Below, in pieces: positions 35,701-46,866 of a stretch of DNA of 64,000 nucleotides (the stretch's first letter is position 1; every line of letters begins with the position of its first letter). The stretch lies in the NCBI GenBank assembly GCA_947652605.1, contig CANTFG010000224.1:372001-436000 (forward strand), given 5' to 3'. This DNA comes from Elmis aenea. Lineage: Eukaryota; Arthropoda; Insecta; Coleoptera; Elmidae. The position numbers and the translations under genes were made by a program. The notes beneath the pieces were generated by a model, which did no database searches, was not told where the DNA came from, and was given only the letters and a program-made list of their open reading frames with translations.

Positions 35701-36756
35701 AATAATAATAATTAATGATAATAATAAGAAATCTTTATTTAGCTTTTAGCTAATTTTACATTATCTTAATGCTGCTTATATTTATTTGTACATATTTTCT
35801 TAACTATTAAATCTTGACATTATTTTTCACATATTCGAAAAATAGTTTTTTAAAATTTGATATGGAAGTGGTTAGTTTAATTTCCACAGGTAATTCATTA
35901 AAAATCTTGAGCCCTTTGTAGTACAAGGTGTTCTGTGTATTTGTTTTCGTTAGTTTTGGTAGTCTAAAGTTGTCTTTGTTCCTGGTCTGGTATTCGTGAA
36001 TGTTACAGTTTTGTATTAAATTTTTAGTCATGTAACGTGGTAAAAAATTATTTATTGCTTTGTATATTAAAAAAAAGCAAATAAAAGTAATTTGTTGACG
36101 TATACTTAACCACTTTAAGGTATTTAACATTTCGCTTATTTTAGTGTATCTCGAGCATTTTAAAATAACACGCATTCCTCTGTTTTGTTGTTTCTGCAAC
36201 TTAATCAAATCGCATTCGTTGCATAAGAACAAAATACTCGCACAGTAATCGAAGTGTGGAGCGATTAGTGACCTATATACTGTAATTTTTGCTGACAGGC
36301 TAAGTTTGGTTGTTAATCTACCTAGAAAACTAATTTTTTTCGCAACTTTTTTCACAATGTAATCCACATTGCTGTTAAACTTAAGTTTATTGTCTATCAT
36401 AACGCCAAGATATTTAATTTGCGAAACACATTCAAGTTCTTCATTATCTATTTTAACTTTAATGCTTACATCATTCGGTATTGGCCTGTTTCCTATTATC
36501 ATAAATTTGGTTTTGTTTGTATTTAATTTTAATTTGTTAACTTTTAACCATTCTGATACAACGTGTAGGTTATTATTTATCTTATTAATAGCCGACTCTA
36601 GGTTGCTATCAGAAGCTGTGGTTAAAGTGCCATCTGCAAAGAGATGTATACTACAGTTTTTTATATTGTGTTCCAAATCATTTAAGTACAGCACAAAGAG
36701 TAAAGGACCCAAAACTGAACCTTGTAGTACACCTAGTGTGCTGATAATTTTTCCTG
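35701..36756 (-). mobile_element. 5'-truncated LINE with (ATT)n tail
   Basis: The boundaries come from comparison with family A copy 1, where ACCAATTATGTGCTAAGAG is continuous in inverse. ATTAT flanks both sides (35696-35700 and 36757-36761). The minus-strand 3' end is an ATT/TTA microsatellite (35701-35733) rather than poly-A. The coding part starts in the middle of the reverse transcriptase. Confidence 0.8.
35807..36750 (-). pseudogene. LINE reverse transcriptase C-terminal part (5'-truncated)
   Basis: The minus frame opens in GVLQGSVLGPLLFVLYLNDL, the block just before the catalytic site, and continues through a FADGT site (normally FADDT, so the second catalytic Asp is lost). NKLKLNTNKTKFMIIGN, IKYLGVMID and a C-terminal region ending KTNTQNTLYYKGLKIFNELP follow. 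It is otherwise free of stops for about 300 codons. Everything N-terminal (endonuclease, fingers, first catalytic Asp) is missing. The tail type and C-terminus differ from the Jockey element at 16438, so this is another clade, CR1-like or RTE-like; I cannot choose. Inactive by truncation and by the Asp-to-Gly change. Confidence 0.8.
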
Positions 36757-37335
36757 ATTATGTGCTAAGAGTGAACATTTGCAATTGAAAACATTGATTG
36801 GGGTTGGTTTTAACACTGTTACTTTTGACCCCGAGTGTACACAAAACAAATTGGAGAAAAGCCACAACTAACCACGATTCCAACGTCAAATTGTATTGCA
36901 TCTACTAACAGCCAACAAAATTTAGAACATAATAATCTAACTTTTTTGTTCCTCTTTTGGAGATCGACTAAAAGTCACTCCACCGGTGACACAAGCAAGT
37001 AACTTTTAGGCGGAAAATAGTAAGGCCCCGGCTCCACGTACGATATTTTAACGCATGTATCTGCGGTAAATTGACGGGCAAAAATAGGTAACATTAGTTT
37101 AAATGAGAGGTGGCTCCACGTCCGATAACGGATCGTACTACTTCTGCGTCTTCAGTCATAACGCACTTGGACGCAGCTTGTTCCATTTTCAATCCGATAA
37201 ATAATCGAGTCAGTATCGTGACACGCGGCTCCACGTGCGTTGTGCATGCGTCCGTCCGCCTACTCCTACTGGTGACATTGTCTTGTGAATTTTAATTCTC
37301 TTGATTTGCCCGCTTTTGCTATTTTTCACTGCGAA

Positions 37336-37455
37336 ATGTCGGAAATAGATAGCGAAATTTTAATTTTAGAAGTAGAGAAGCATCCATGCCTGTATGATTT
37401 AGGCAACGAAAACTATAAAAATAGAACAGCCAAAATGGCAGCATGGATGGATGTT
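37336..37455 (+). pseudogene. MADF-domain protein N-terminus (Harbinger second ORF)
   Basis: From ATG at 37336 the frame reads MSEIDSEILILEVEKHPCLY, then DLGNENYKNRTAKMAAW. This is the first half of a MADF domain (L-I-x-x-V-x-x-x-P-x-LYD...YKN-x-x-x-x-x-x-x-W), a Myb/SANT-like DNA-binding fold. Harbinger elements usually encode such a protein beside the transposase to help bind the ends. The frame runs into unrelated sequence and stops at 37479, because the internal deletion removed the rest. It faces the transposase remnant convergently, the usual arrangement. Non-functional. Confidence 0.7.
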
Positions 37456-37485
37456 TACATTCTCTTGCCAGGGTACTGATCCCTG

Positions 37486-37765
37486 GTCGGGACAAAAATA
37501 TGAAGTAAATAAATCTTTGGTGAATTCCATTAAGGTTTCCCCTAGTTCCCAAAGCATGAATACTATCTAAAGAGCACGTTAATGTGTCTTCGAATTGATA
37601 GCCATCACGTTTTCTGACAAAATTGTGCAGTGCACAACATTTTTTAATGATACAGTCAGCAAAGTCAGGAATAACATCAATCGGATGATAAAAAATTCGG
37701 CATTTATTGGCCAATATACCAAACGTACACTCTCTACATACCGTCGTGCTTTTAAAAGATGGCAA
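37486..37765 (-). pseudogene. PIF/Harbinger transposase C-terminus
   Basis: The minus frame starting near 37765 reads CRECTFGILANKCRIFYHPI, then about 20 residues on KKCCALHNFVRKRDGYQFED. This is the C-terminal block of HARBI1-like DDE transposases: the final catalytic Glu in VE-x-x-FG (here E12 of the frame), then the RIF and CCALHNF motifs. The D-D part is missing; beyond 37765 the frame reaches element end sequence, and below about 37486 it becomes antisense to the MADF fragment, marking the deletion junction. A Harbinger N-terminal fragment of unknown relation lies at 12021. Inactive. Confidence 0.75.
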
Positions 37766-38483
37766 TTGAAGATCTTCTCATGCGTAAGGTTTCTGTTTGG
37801 GAAACGCCTTATTTAATTTTTACTTAGGGCAAATGCAGAACTATCGAGCGGTAGAATGTCGTACGTGGAGCCAGGTTGTTGCGTTTTGCTTCCGATATAG
37901 GTACGACTTGTATACGTTTTGAAAACGATACGTGGAGCCGGGGTACACGATGCGTTTTTAGTCCGTCAATTTAACGCAGATACATGCGTTAAAATATCGT
38001 ACGTGGAGCCGTGGCCTTACTCTGGCTATGACAGATGAAAACTAGCAATGTAGGTACTAGGTAAGGAGGTGAATGTAAATGAACATTGCTCAAACGCTCA
38101 AACAACATATAACAAAAATTAAAGAAACTATAGGCACTGTTACAACCTACCCGTGTTACTTTCATCCCTGGTGTCCCCTACAACGTTTCGTTAAAGCGAC
38201 TTTATTAAAAAACTTTTATTTAAAACTGTACGTTGTACATACTCTACAGTCTACACATAGCATATTTTAATAACTTATTATAAATAGTTTTGCTATGCTC
38301 ACAAAACTTTCTGAACCAAATATTAAGTCTAGTATTCTTAATTTAAATTACTTTAAGATTTTTTCTGTGTCACTTACTTTAAAGAAGAATTAAGTATAAA
38401 TCCTAAAACTAGTCCAAATACTTAGTAAGAATATATTTTTTGCAAAAGAAATTATTTACTTTTAACCATTTTTTTGTTATTAT

Positions 38484-38548
38484 ATTAAAATCTATTTATT
38501 AAAATCTATTTATTAAAATCTATTTATTAAAATCTATTTATTAAAATC
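38484..38548. repeat. Minisatellite, 14-bp unit, about 4.5 copies
   Basis: AAAATCTATTTATT repeats head-to-tail without substitutions. Confidence 0.9.
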
Positions 38549-39780
38549 ATTCAAACCTTTATTAAACAGCTTTTAAAAGTTGCTTATTATGTAAATACGA
38601 TGCACATATGAAATAATTCTAATGAAACTTGTGCGAGGTCAAGTTAATTTAACTGCAAGCAAGTAAAATTACACCCCAAAACGGTTATTGTTCCATATGA
38701 AGTTAGCGACATTGCTTACATTTCTTGCTGTAATAAATTAGTGGTTTTTAGGGCGGAAAGAACATTACAGTATTTATGTTCCTCGTCACATACTCAATTT
38801 TCGTTGACGCTGCCGTAAATTTCGTTCACTTCAAATAAGTTTTAGTTAAATTAAACTGTTCCATTGTTCGGTCATAAAAGGGTTTTACAACTCATAAAGT
38901 TTTATTGCCGCCTCACTTTTAAATAATTGGCGATTTGGTTTAATCCTTCGCTTGTGAGTCCTGATTGCGGTTTAATTTTTTCATTTCCGCTTCTTGCCTC
39001 TTACGATCGAAACACTCGTCTTCTTTATAGTCTGCTCTCTTTGCTGCACCCGTAGGCTGTCTTATAACCTAACGACGAGCTTAAGTATCTTTTTAAACAC
39101 CCGCTTTTCGTTATATCCGCTTTAAAAAAATCTCTCGAATTGTTCTCAGTTAGCAAAAACATTATAAACCACAAAACAATTATAAGAACAAGTTACACCA
39201 AAACGTTTCTTGAAGGATTTTTTATAAGCTTGGGCCTTTAGAATGTTGTATTGTTTTTAGCAACTGAGATAAATTGGCAATTTTTCAAGCTCATAAAATC
39301 TGATGCTGACTAAGTGTGTGCTTAACATATTTCCATTTAAAGTTGCTGTGTAAGCTCGCAACAGCTGAATGGAAGCTTATAAACAGCCGTCGTACCATTA
39401 GCCTTGATTTTAAATTTAAAAATTGCGGTGTTCGACCTACCCTCTTATTAAATAAAATAGGACGCCCTTTTCATTCCTTTAATATTAATATTAACTTACT
39501 TTTTACAAATTGTGACGTTTCCTAAAATAATCAATTAATTTTTTGTTTGCTCTTTATTATCTACTGATCTATGCAGAAAATACAAATTTAATCACAAAAT
39601 CTAACGTAGAAAAATTATGAGGTAAGAAAAGTTAAAGGCATATTTTGCATTTCGATAAAAACAAATTACTAAATATTGATTATCAATGAATTAAGGTAGT
39701 AATGGAATCGGAATGTTGTGCTTTTGTCTCTTTGCGAATCGTTTTCTAGCAATGAATGTTTAAGAAAAATTGTCTGTAGT
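38549..39780. other. Gene-free stretch
   Basis: Composition is somewhat less repetitive than elsewhere, with mixed C/T-rich patches near 38940-39110. I see no ORF with a motif and no repeat structure. It could be ordinary unique sequence. Confidence 0.45.
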
Positions 39781-40215
39781 AATATAACAAGTGCATTGGA
39801 AATTATCTATAATTTTTGGTAAATATGCCTAAATGCAAGTTGAGCTGAAGAAAAAACACGAATGATTTTTTCTGATTCAACTTGCATAAGTGAAGTGTTG
39901 TCAAAAATTATAGGTTATTTGCAATGCACGAGTTATATTTTGTCAGAAAATTTTCTTCACCTAACTTACCTGTCAAACTAAATGTATGTTATGTCAAATT
40001 TTAGAAGTACTGTCAGAGAGGTGCGTCAAAGGTGTGGTTTAACGCTACAGGTCGCCGAAATTCGTCAAAAAATTATATAGACCAAAACATTTAATTCCCT
40101 CTCCCAATTTATATTTTCGTCCAATCACAAAAGTTACGAAAACGATATTGTATGCTTATGTTTATTGGTAATTTCTTGGAAATCTGAGTTTGTTATTGGT
40201 CGAAAACGCAAATCA
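39781..40215 (+). repeat. Family F repeat, copy 1
   Basis: It shares blocks in inverted orientation with 44800-45215: TTTGCAATGCACGAGTTATA, GTCAGAAAATTTTC-TTCACC, GTCAAATTTTA-AAGTACTGTC, and ATCTGAGTTTGTTATTGGTCG-type. Its left part is itself palindromic (AATATAACAAGTGCATTG at 39781 against CAATGCACGAGTTATATT at 39922). Non-coding. Confidence 0.7.
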
Positions 40216-40417
40216 AGACGTAATGTTGTTGAAACATAGCGCTGTAAAAGCAATTTGTTAACAAACATTTTAAAATCAGAAACATTTGATGACATATTTA
40301 AGTTAAGTTATACAGTACACCAAAATTATCACAAAACGTAACCCAATTATGAATTAAAGTACCTAGAAAGATAAAAGTTATGGCATTATTTTATCATTTA
40401 GTTGTCATATGGATGGT

Positions 40418-40920
40418 ACTGTTAAATCTGGAATTTCGGTAAATCCTAGGTTTTACCGGTAAATTTTAGCATTTAATGAAGGTTTATAAAAATGAGGAAA
40501 AAAGCTTATAAACGCTTCAATTTCGAACTTTTACGTTTGTTAAAAAAAAACTTTAACTTACATTTTACTTGACCTACGTTTGTCGGAACAGTTGGAACAT
40601 AGAGAATCACGTTAAATATTGGTTAAAGCTTTTTTTTTAAAATAAACAAAGAAAATGAAACTAATCTTTTAAAGGCTTCCATTTAGAAATTTTATGTTTG
40701 TTTTTTATAAAGAAAAGCTTTATGTTACCTTTTAACTGACCCTAGCTCATTTGGTCAGTAATAGAGGGTCAGGTTATAGAATTTTTTTTTAGATAAATAA
40801 TGTATATAAAACTATTTTCAAACTTTACCTCTCACTATAGTAAATGATAGAATGCACCGGTAAAACCAACGATTTAGCAAATTTCGGGCTATTACAATAG
40901 CATGGGTACTAAAAATATTT
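40418..40920. mobile_element. TIR element with GGTTTTACCGGT ends and an internal duplication
   Basis: GGAATTTCGGTAAATC followed by TAGGTTTTACCGGT on the left is inverted at 40852-40890 (ACCGGTAAAACCAACG then GATTTAGCAAATTTCGG). Two diverged copies of a block of about 160 bp (AACGCTTCAATTTCGAA.../AAGGCTTCCATTTAGAA...) lie between. No flanking duplication is evident. Confidence 0.55.
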
Positions 40921-41543
40921 CCAGATTTTTCAATAAAAATTAAATAAGACAGTTTTTTTTTTTAATGTGGAACCATTTATAGCAACGGATACAATAATTT
41001 CGACTTCTGATTATTATTTAAAATTCAAAATATTCATCGAAAACACATTGGACATTTTTGAACTTTTTTTTTGTAAAATGACTCTGAACTATAATAATAA
41101 TAATAATTATTATTATTTTAACGATCCTGAAACACAAGCAATTAATTTTTCATTATTTTGAAAATTAAGCTCTTCAGATTGAATTAAAATTTAAACATTT
41201 CACATGACTTGTTTGTCCTAGTTTGAGTTTATTTTTTATTAAAAAATGTGTAAAATAAAGTTTAAAATTACTGATTCCGTATTGCGAAATTGGTAAGATA
41301 AATATGCTTAAAGAAAGATGCTGACAAATCAGATATAAACAACTAGGAGATGCGAATATAAGCAGAAAATAATAAATACTAGTAGTATATTTTATGGAAT
41401 GGCCAATTATTTCAATTTTTTTACAAATTATGGTAAGTTATAAACTGCATAACCCCTCGTGAAGTTGGTGAAGTTTATTGCACATTTAGGTTATTTTTAT
41501 AAAATAACTTGAGTGTAAGGTTTGAGCTTCGGGTAACAAGACG

Positions 41544-41650
41544 ATTACCCCCTGGACAATAACCTCCCGAACAATAACGACCCGGACAAATAACCCCCGG
41601 ACAAATAACCCCCCGTTTAAAAAAAAACGGACAATTAATCCCCCGTGCAA
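41544..41650. repeat. Degenerate minisatellite, CCCGGACAAATAACC unit
   Basis: About six imperfect copies of a 15-17-bp unit (CCCCTGGACAATAACC, CCCGAACAATAACGA, CCCGGACAAATAACC and so on) run head-to-tail and decay into A-tracts. The source is unknown. Confidence 0.75.
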
Positions 41651-41767
41651 AAAAAAAACCCTAATGACTACTTAAACTATCGGTAGATTATAATTGTCGC
41701 AATGTAGTGTTAAAGTTTGCAAAAAAAAATTAAGGCCAAATAACAGTTTAATCTTCTTAGAAGAGTA

Positions 41768-42367
41768 AGGGAAAGTCGGGTAATATCGGACAGCGGGTAA
41801 TATCGGACAAGTGGTTTTTCGGGCACTTGCCATGCACAGAGGCACCTATCGCGATATTGGCTGTTGACAGCAACTAGTAGAAGAAAAACGCACACTACAT
41901 TACATGCGTCGTTTCCGTGTGTCAAAGCTATTGCTTTTTTCTGTTTGGAGTGTTTTTTCGTGGACGAAGCTAAGTTTGGAGTGCTGATCCTGCTTAAACG
42001 TATAAGTACAATCACTTTCTAAGTGTATTGGTAGCAACAAGAAATATTTTTTTTAATGTTTTACGCTTAAATCTGATCAGGCCTGGACAGTAATAAAAAC
42101 TTGTTTGGATAACCAAAAATGTGTAATTTTCTAAACATTAAATCATGTCCGATATAACCCTCCAACTTTTTGAATGGGCAAAAAGTAAGGTCTTTTTCGA
42201 TTGCCTAAAAATGGTAAAAAATTTCCCCCTAGCGGTAATTGCTTTTATGGGTGTTTGTACAAACATATTTAAGTATGCTTTGATGCGTAGTATGGTCAAA
42301 TTGAGCCTTTAACAAATTCACAAATAGTAAAAAAGCTTAACCGTCCGATATAACCCGACCTTCCCCT
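41768..42367. mobile_element. TA-flanked TIR element with GTCGGGTAATATCGGAC ends
   Basis: The left end AGGGAAAGTCGGGTAATATC and the right end (the inverse of AGGGGAAGGTCGGGTTATATC) are inverted repeats with TA on each side. ATATCGGAC words recur inside the left end, with ATGTCCGATATAACCC at 42144. The body of 600 bp has no transposase. The end form resembles family A (15505). Confidence 0.75.
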
Positions 42368-42369
42368 AT

Positions 42370-43416
42370 ACTCTCAATATTTGCTAAGTTCGTTTTACTT
42401 GACACAATACAAAGCCACTTAAAAAATAAATAAAAGCGCTGATTCAGTAGACGAGAATATTTGCCAAACAATGTTACAAGCTTCTCTGTTAGAAGTTGAA
42501 AAATATATTGTCTTTATCGTCGAACGCATACAAGAAGAAAAGACCAAGTTTCAATTTATAGAAAAGCCATCGATATAAACCCCGATACTTTTAATTTTCT
42601 CGATATCTTCGGAAAACAAACTCGTTGAACTTAAACAATTAGTTTCATCGATGTATACATTCTTGTATTTGTTTCAACATCGTGGTCCTTATCTTTTGTC
42701 GCGAACGATTTACGTTTTTGTTATCTTGCTTAATAGACCTTTACACCTTTTATCTCCTCGCCCTCGTCCCCACTTGAAAGCATCAAGTTGGCTCGTCCTC
42801 GGTTGGGTCCCCTATGAGGTGATGTTGGAAACTTCCCCCATATTTCCTGTTTGAAATTACGAGCGCTATCCATCTTGCTTTTTCATTTCTTAACATTATT
42901 GATAAACAATTTATCGGGTACATTTTGTGTTGAGGGTAAAACTTTTCTGGCATTTTTTGTCACGATCGTAAGAAGGTAATCAAGCCATCTGTGATTAATG
43001 CAATGATTGGATTTGTTTGTTTTGTTGATTGTCTTCCCTAATTTTAAATGTTTTGGGAAACTAAAGGTGTGCTTATTTTAATTATTCAATTGTTTTTATT
43101 TAACACACTGGTTAAGATAAAAATGTAATGCTCGCAAACTTTAAAAATTTAAAATAGCCCAACGTGCGAGAAATCAAGTACTATTTGGCTATTAAAAAAT
43201 AAACGTGTATGTTGAAACTTCTTATTTTGATTAAGAGCAATAGAGGAGAAGATATCTTTACGGATGGCCCTGTTTTATATGTAGAATGTGCCAGGTTACA
43301 TTTCTAGCATAGGGATTATGTTTATTTTAAAAAATAGGTACTTATTATTCAGTTAGATACATTTTTTTAAGACTGAAAGGTGCAATAATAAATTTTTAAA
43401 AGTACAACATTCCTTG
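42370..43416. other. Gene-free stretch
   Basis: Short ORFs only (for example 42651-42854), without motifs. No repeats recognised. Confidence 0.45.
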
Positions 43417-43418
43417 TA

Positions 43419-43815
43419 GAGGAGACTGGGGATGAAAGTAACACGGATAGGTTGTAACAGTGCCTATAGTTTCTTTAATTTTTGTTATTTGTTGCCCTAA
43501 GCGCTTGTGCAATGTTCATTTACATCCACCCCCCTACCTACATTACTAGTTTTCATCTGTCATAAATGTTAAGTTTTTGCCAGCCAGAGTCACTATTTTC
43601 CGCCTAAAAATTAATGCGTTGTATCACCGGTCGAGTGACTTTTAGGCGATCTCTAAAAGAGGAACAAAAAAGTACCTATATTATTATGTTCTATCTGTTA
43701 TCTGCGATACAATTTGACGTTGGAATCGTGGTTAATTGTGGATTACCTCCAATTTGTTTTGGGTACACTTGGGGTCAACATTAACAGTGTTACAACCAAC
43801 TCCAATCAATGTTTC
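43419..43815 (+). mobile_element. Family A TIR element, copy 3, truncated
   Basis: It starts GAGGAGACTGGGGATGAAAG after TA and follows copy 1 (15505-15900) closely, including CCTATAGTTTCTTTAAT, GCGCTTGTGCAATG and TTTTAGGCGATCTC, up to CAATCAATGTTTCCAC. The rest of the element is missing. Confidence 0.8.
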
Positions 43816-44799
43816 CACATATATAGTTTATATGATACCCGCTATAAAGAAATTTAATCTTGTTTTAATCCGTAGCAATATGTAACTTAACAATTTTCTT
43901 TGTCTCCTTGTATAAATAACTTAGTTTATCGTACGACGAGTTTATGAAACTAATTGCTTGGTAATTAATTTTGAAATTTCTGTACCAAGTTTAGTTTGAT
44001 TATTAGTTTATTAATTGAAGAAGGTTGAACGTACTTAGCAATGCTGATCACATAAAAAGCGATTTCATTAAGTGTTCCAAAATAAGCTACAAGTCTAAGC
44101 GTTGACAATCTCGGTTAAAAAAAAACTGGATATATTTTCAGTCATTGGTTTTACAAAACCCCAATAAATTTTGCTTTATAGACCTAAAAACTTTTGCGTG
44201 GGATATTTGCATAAAGCCTTTTTAATTATTAAGATTTGTTGTTTTAAAAGTTTAGCCAACAACTAGCTCCTAAATTATTTTCTTGAGCTTAAGGCATAAT
44301 ACAGAAAATATACTGCATGTACAGTATAAAAAGTTGGTCTCAACTTTTGCATTATTGATGAGTAAAACTTATGTGTATTTTTGGCGAGGTATCCTTAGAA
44401 TCACAAGAAGTTGGCTGGGGATTGAACTAGCCTCAGAATGGTCGTAGTACCCTTAGTATACTTATTATTAAAAACATAACTCAAAAAAGCACTGCAGCAT
44501 TTGCTTTATTTATTATACAGTCGATCGCTTATATAATGATGACACCCTATACCCGAGCTAAATATTATTTGTATAATTAATACAATACAAAGTGGATGAA
44601 AAGTTTAGAGAACAGTATTATGTACCTAAAAGTTACTATAATTTTAAGCTGCAAATTTGAAAATGTATTGCAAGGAATCAATTAAGTAAATAAAAATTTT
44701 ATAAATATAAACGCAGTTTATTTAGTTTTCAGCTTCCAAAATTCAAAAAATGTACTTAATCTAAGCAAACAAATTGCAACGGATACAGATATTTTTGAA
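43816..44799. other. Gene-free stretch
   Basis: AT-rich sequence with no supported feature. Confidence 0.45.
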
Positions 44800-45215
44800 A
44801 ATTTTCTTCACCTATCAAATTTGCGTTTTCGACCAATAACAAACTCAGATATCCTAGAAACGACCAATAAACATAATCATACACTGATAATATGCTTTTC
44901 GCAATTTACAGATTTTCATTCGTTTATTGGTCCTTTCTAAGAAATCTGAGTTTGTGATTGGTCGAAAATATAAATTTGGAGAGGAAATTAAATATTTTGG
45001 TCTTGATAATTTTTTGACGAATATCGGCGATCAGTAGCGTTACTTTATTATGGATTAAACTACACCCTTGACGCATCACTCTGACAGTACTTGTAAAATT
45101 TGACATGACATACATTATGACAGGTGAAGGAAATTTTCTGACAAAATATAACTCGTGCATTGCAAATAATCTATAGTTTTTGACAAATCTTCACTCATGC
45201 AAGATCCGATTAAAC
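44800..45215 (-). repeat. Family F repeat, copy 2, inverted
   Basis: It matches 39860-40215 in reverse complement through several blocks (CGACCAATAACAAACTCAGA, GACAGTACTTGTAAAATTTG, TTCTGACAAAATATAACTCG). An internal inverted pair around TATTGGTC/GACCAATAAAC adds a hairpin near 44850-44940. Confidence 0.7.
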
Positions 45216-45880
45216 TCAGTTTTTAATGAATAACAAGACTAGTCTTTGAGATGCGAAGTAAATACCATGACATTTAAAAATGAAGCATTATTACGTATGA
45301 CATAAAGCCCTTACCATAAATTATTAAAAATACCCGTTATTCATATACATACATATAAATCCATAACTGATTATTTATTAAAACATTGAATTCTACATTG
45401 ATATGCAAAATTGGATACAGTAAATCTCTTTAATATATTACAATATGTTAACAATCTGATTATAATCTCTGCTATTCATAACAAAACATTTTGTCATAAA
45501 TTAATAAATATCGTTAAACATCACAGGACATTATAACTGATATTGCTGTGCATTTGAACTTTATAGGTGACATAAATTATCAAAATACATTGATTCATAT
45601 TAATATTAACACTTCAAACGTAATAACACATCCGAAATTAAAATTTACTGAAAAATTTTAAGGATGGAATAAGAAAACAATTTTAGAAAAATATCTCTGT
45701 ATTATTTTTGTAATTTTTATTAATTAACATTTGTAACTTTTATTTTACTAAAACAGCTGATGCTAATGTTGTGCCATCTCTTTGTTTGTATATTGTTTTA
45801 TTATTCACCATCGAAAATAAGTGATTCGTATTTAACGTTTTAAATATTTAAAAAATTAAAACCATGATCAATAATATGTT
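45216..45880. other. Gene-free stretch
   Basis: Very AT-rich sequence, no supported feature. Confidence 0.45.
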
Positions 45881-45884
45881 TTAA

Positions 45885-46330
45885 AAGTCTACTCTTCTTC
45901 TCCTTTTTAATTGGGTTCTGTTGTACCTTTCCATATCAAGGTTTGTTTTCCAAATTTTTTATTATGCATAATAAGTTTGTTTTTATCATTGGCAAATTTC
46001 TTCAACTAGTTCTTCGTGCTTCCAATATCTGCCTAACTTTGTCTTCTCATTTTGTTCTTGGTGTTTCTCTACTTCTTTTTCCCTTAATTTTCAGCCTACT
46101 TAGTTGCTTTGATTCCATATTTTCCTTAATTTCTTCCACTCCTTATCTTTTTACTCTCGCAATACGTGTTTTTTTTTTTTTTAAATGTTTATGTCACCAG
46201 TTCAGCAATCTGGTTTGCTATTCATGGTGCTTCTATTACAGTATTGCGATTAAGTATTGACAGTAGTAGGGTAAGCACTTCAGCCTCCCTGGTAACTATG
46301 AGTAGTATTTTTTTTTTTTTTTTAAATTTA
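45885..46330 (-). pseudogene. Degenerate LINE 3' end, second copy
   Basis: The minus strand reads fragments such as GKRSRETPRTK and EDKVRQILEARRTS, then a basic tail near CAGAACCCAATTAAAAAGGAGAAGAAG. The layout parallels 10640-10990: a GRR-x-GRP-type basic stretch, a helical region, and a GAAGAAG end. Many stops; old and dead. Poly-T tracts at about 46168 and 46309 interrupt the match. Confidence 0.45.
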
Positions 46331-46866
46331 TCCGGACCTCTTCTACCTTTCAATGTAGAGGTTTTGGGGTTCAGCCTAGCCTTTTCTTGCATACGTTGAG
46401 AGTGTGTGTGTGGACTCAGTTTTAACAGTGTGCGGAAATTTGGGCTCCGTAATCAAACCCAATTATCTGGGAGGTTCCGAGCAAATAATTGATAAGTACA
46501 CGTTTAAGTGCTGTGTAAAAGGTTAATAACGCGTGTTAAGATAAATAAATAAATTGTTGAAGATAAATAAGGTGCACCGACAAATATTAAGTTTAACTAT
46601 GAGTAGTTATAAAAATAAAAAGTTAGTATTTATAAACATAAAATGTTATCTGGGGTTAGTCTCTCTCGATGATCAGAGAAACAGATCTTGAGGCAATTTT
46701 CTTTTTAGCCTGGTGTGAATGTTCTTTTCTCCGACATTGTACGTGGTATAAAGAGAGTATTGTGATGGCGAAACTTTTTAAATTCCAGATTTCAACCGAT
46801 ATACACCTTTTGAGTTCCCCTGAAGTCGTTTTGGCTATTTTCGTGAAGACGTCCATATGTGCTTAT

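Larger units (their letters stand above)
37024..38016. mobile_element. PIF/Harbinger transposon, internally deleted
   Basis: Terminal inverted repeats of about 50 bp start GGCCCCGGCTCCACGTACG and are nearly perfect. TAA on the left and TTA on the right fit the 3-bp TNA target duplication of Harbinger. GGCTCCACGT words occur three times inside the left end (37029, 37112, 37228) and three times inverted inside the right end (37861, 37931, 38000). The element keeps pieces of both Harbinger proteins. It is inserted in family A copy 2, whose relatives show the empty site. Confidence 0.85.
35274..38178 (-). mobile_element. Family A TIR element, copy 2, carrying a LINE and a Harbinger
   Basis: Terminal sequences GAAAAAGCCCAGGATGAAAG and the inverse of GGGGACACCAGGGATGAAAG are flanked by TA (35272-35273 and 38179-38180). 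Sequence at 35380-35700, 36757-37020 and 38020-38178 matches copy 1 (15505-19524) in reverse orientation. The two breaks in that match are the LINE at 35701-36756 and the Harbinger element at 37024-38016. The ORF at 35259-35519 lies in the family A right portion, but no similar frame is open in copy 1. Confidence 0.8.

Noticed and set aside
10640..46330. Treating the two GAAGAAG-ended fragments as protein-coding host genes
   Set aside because: Frequent stops, and similarity to each other in the layout of a LINE tail.
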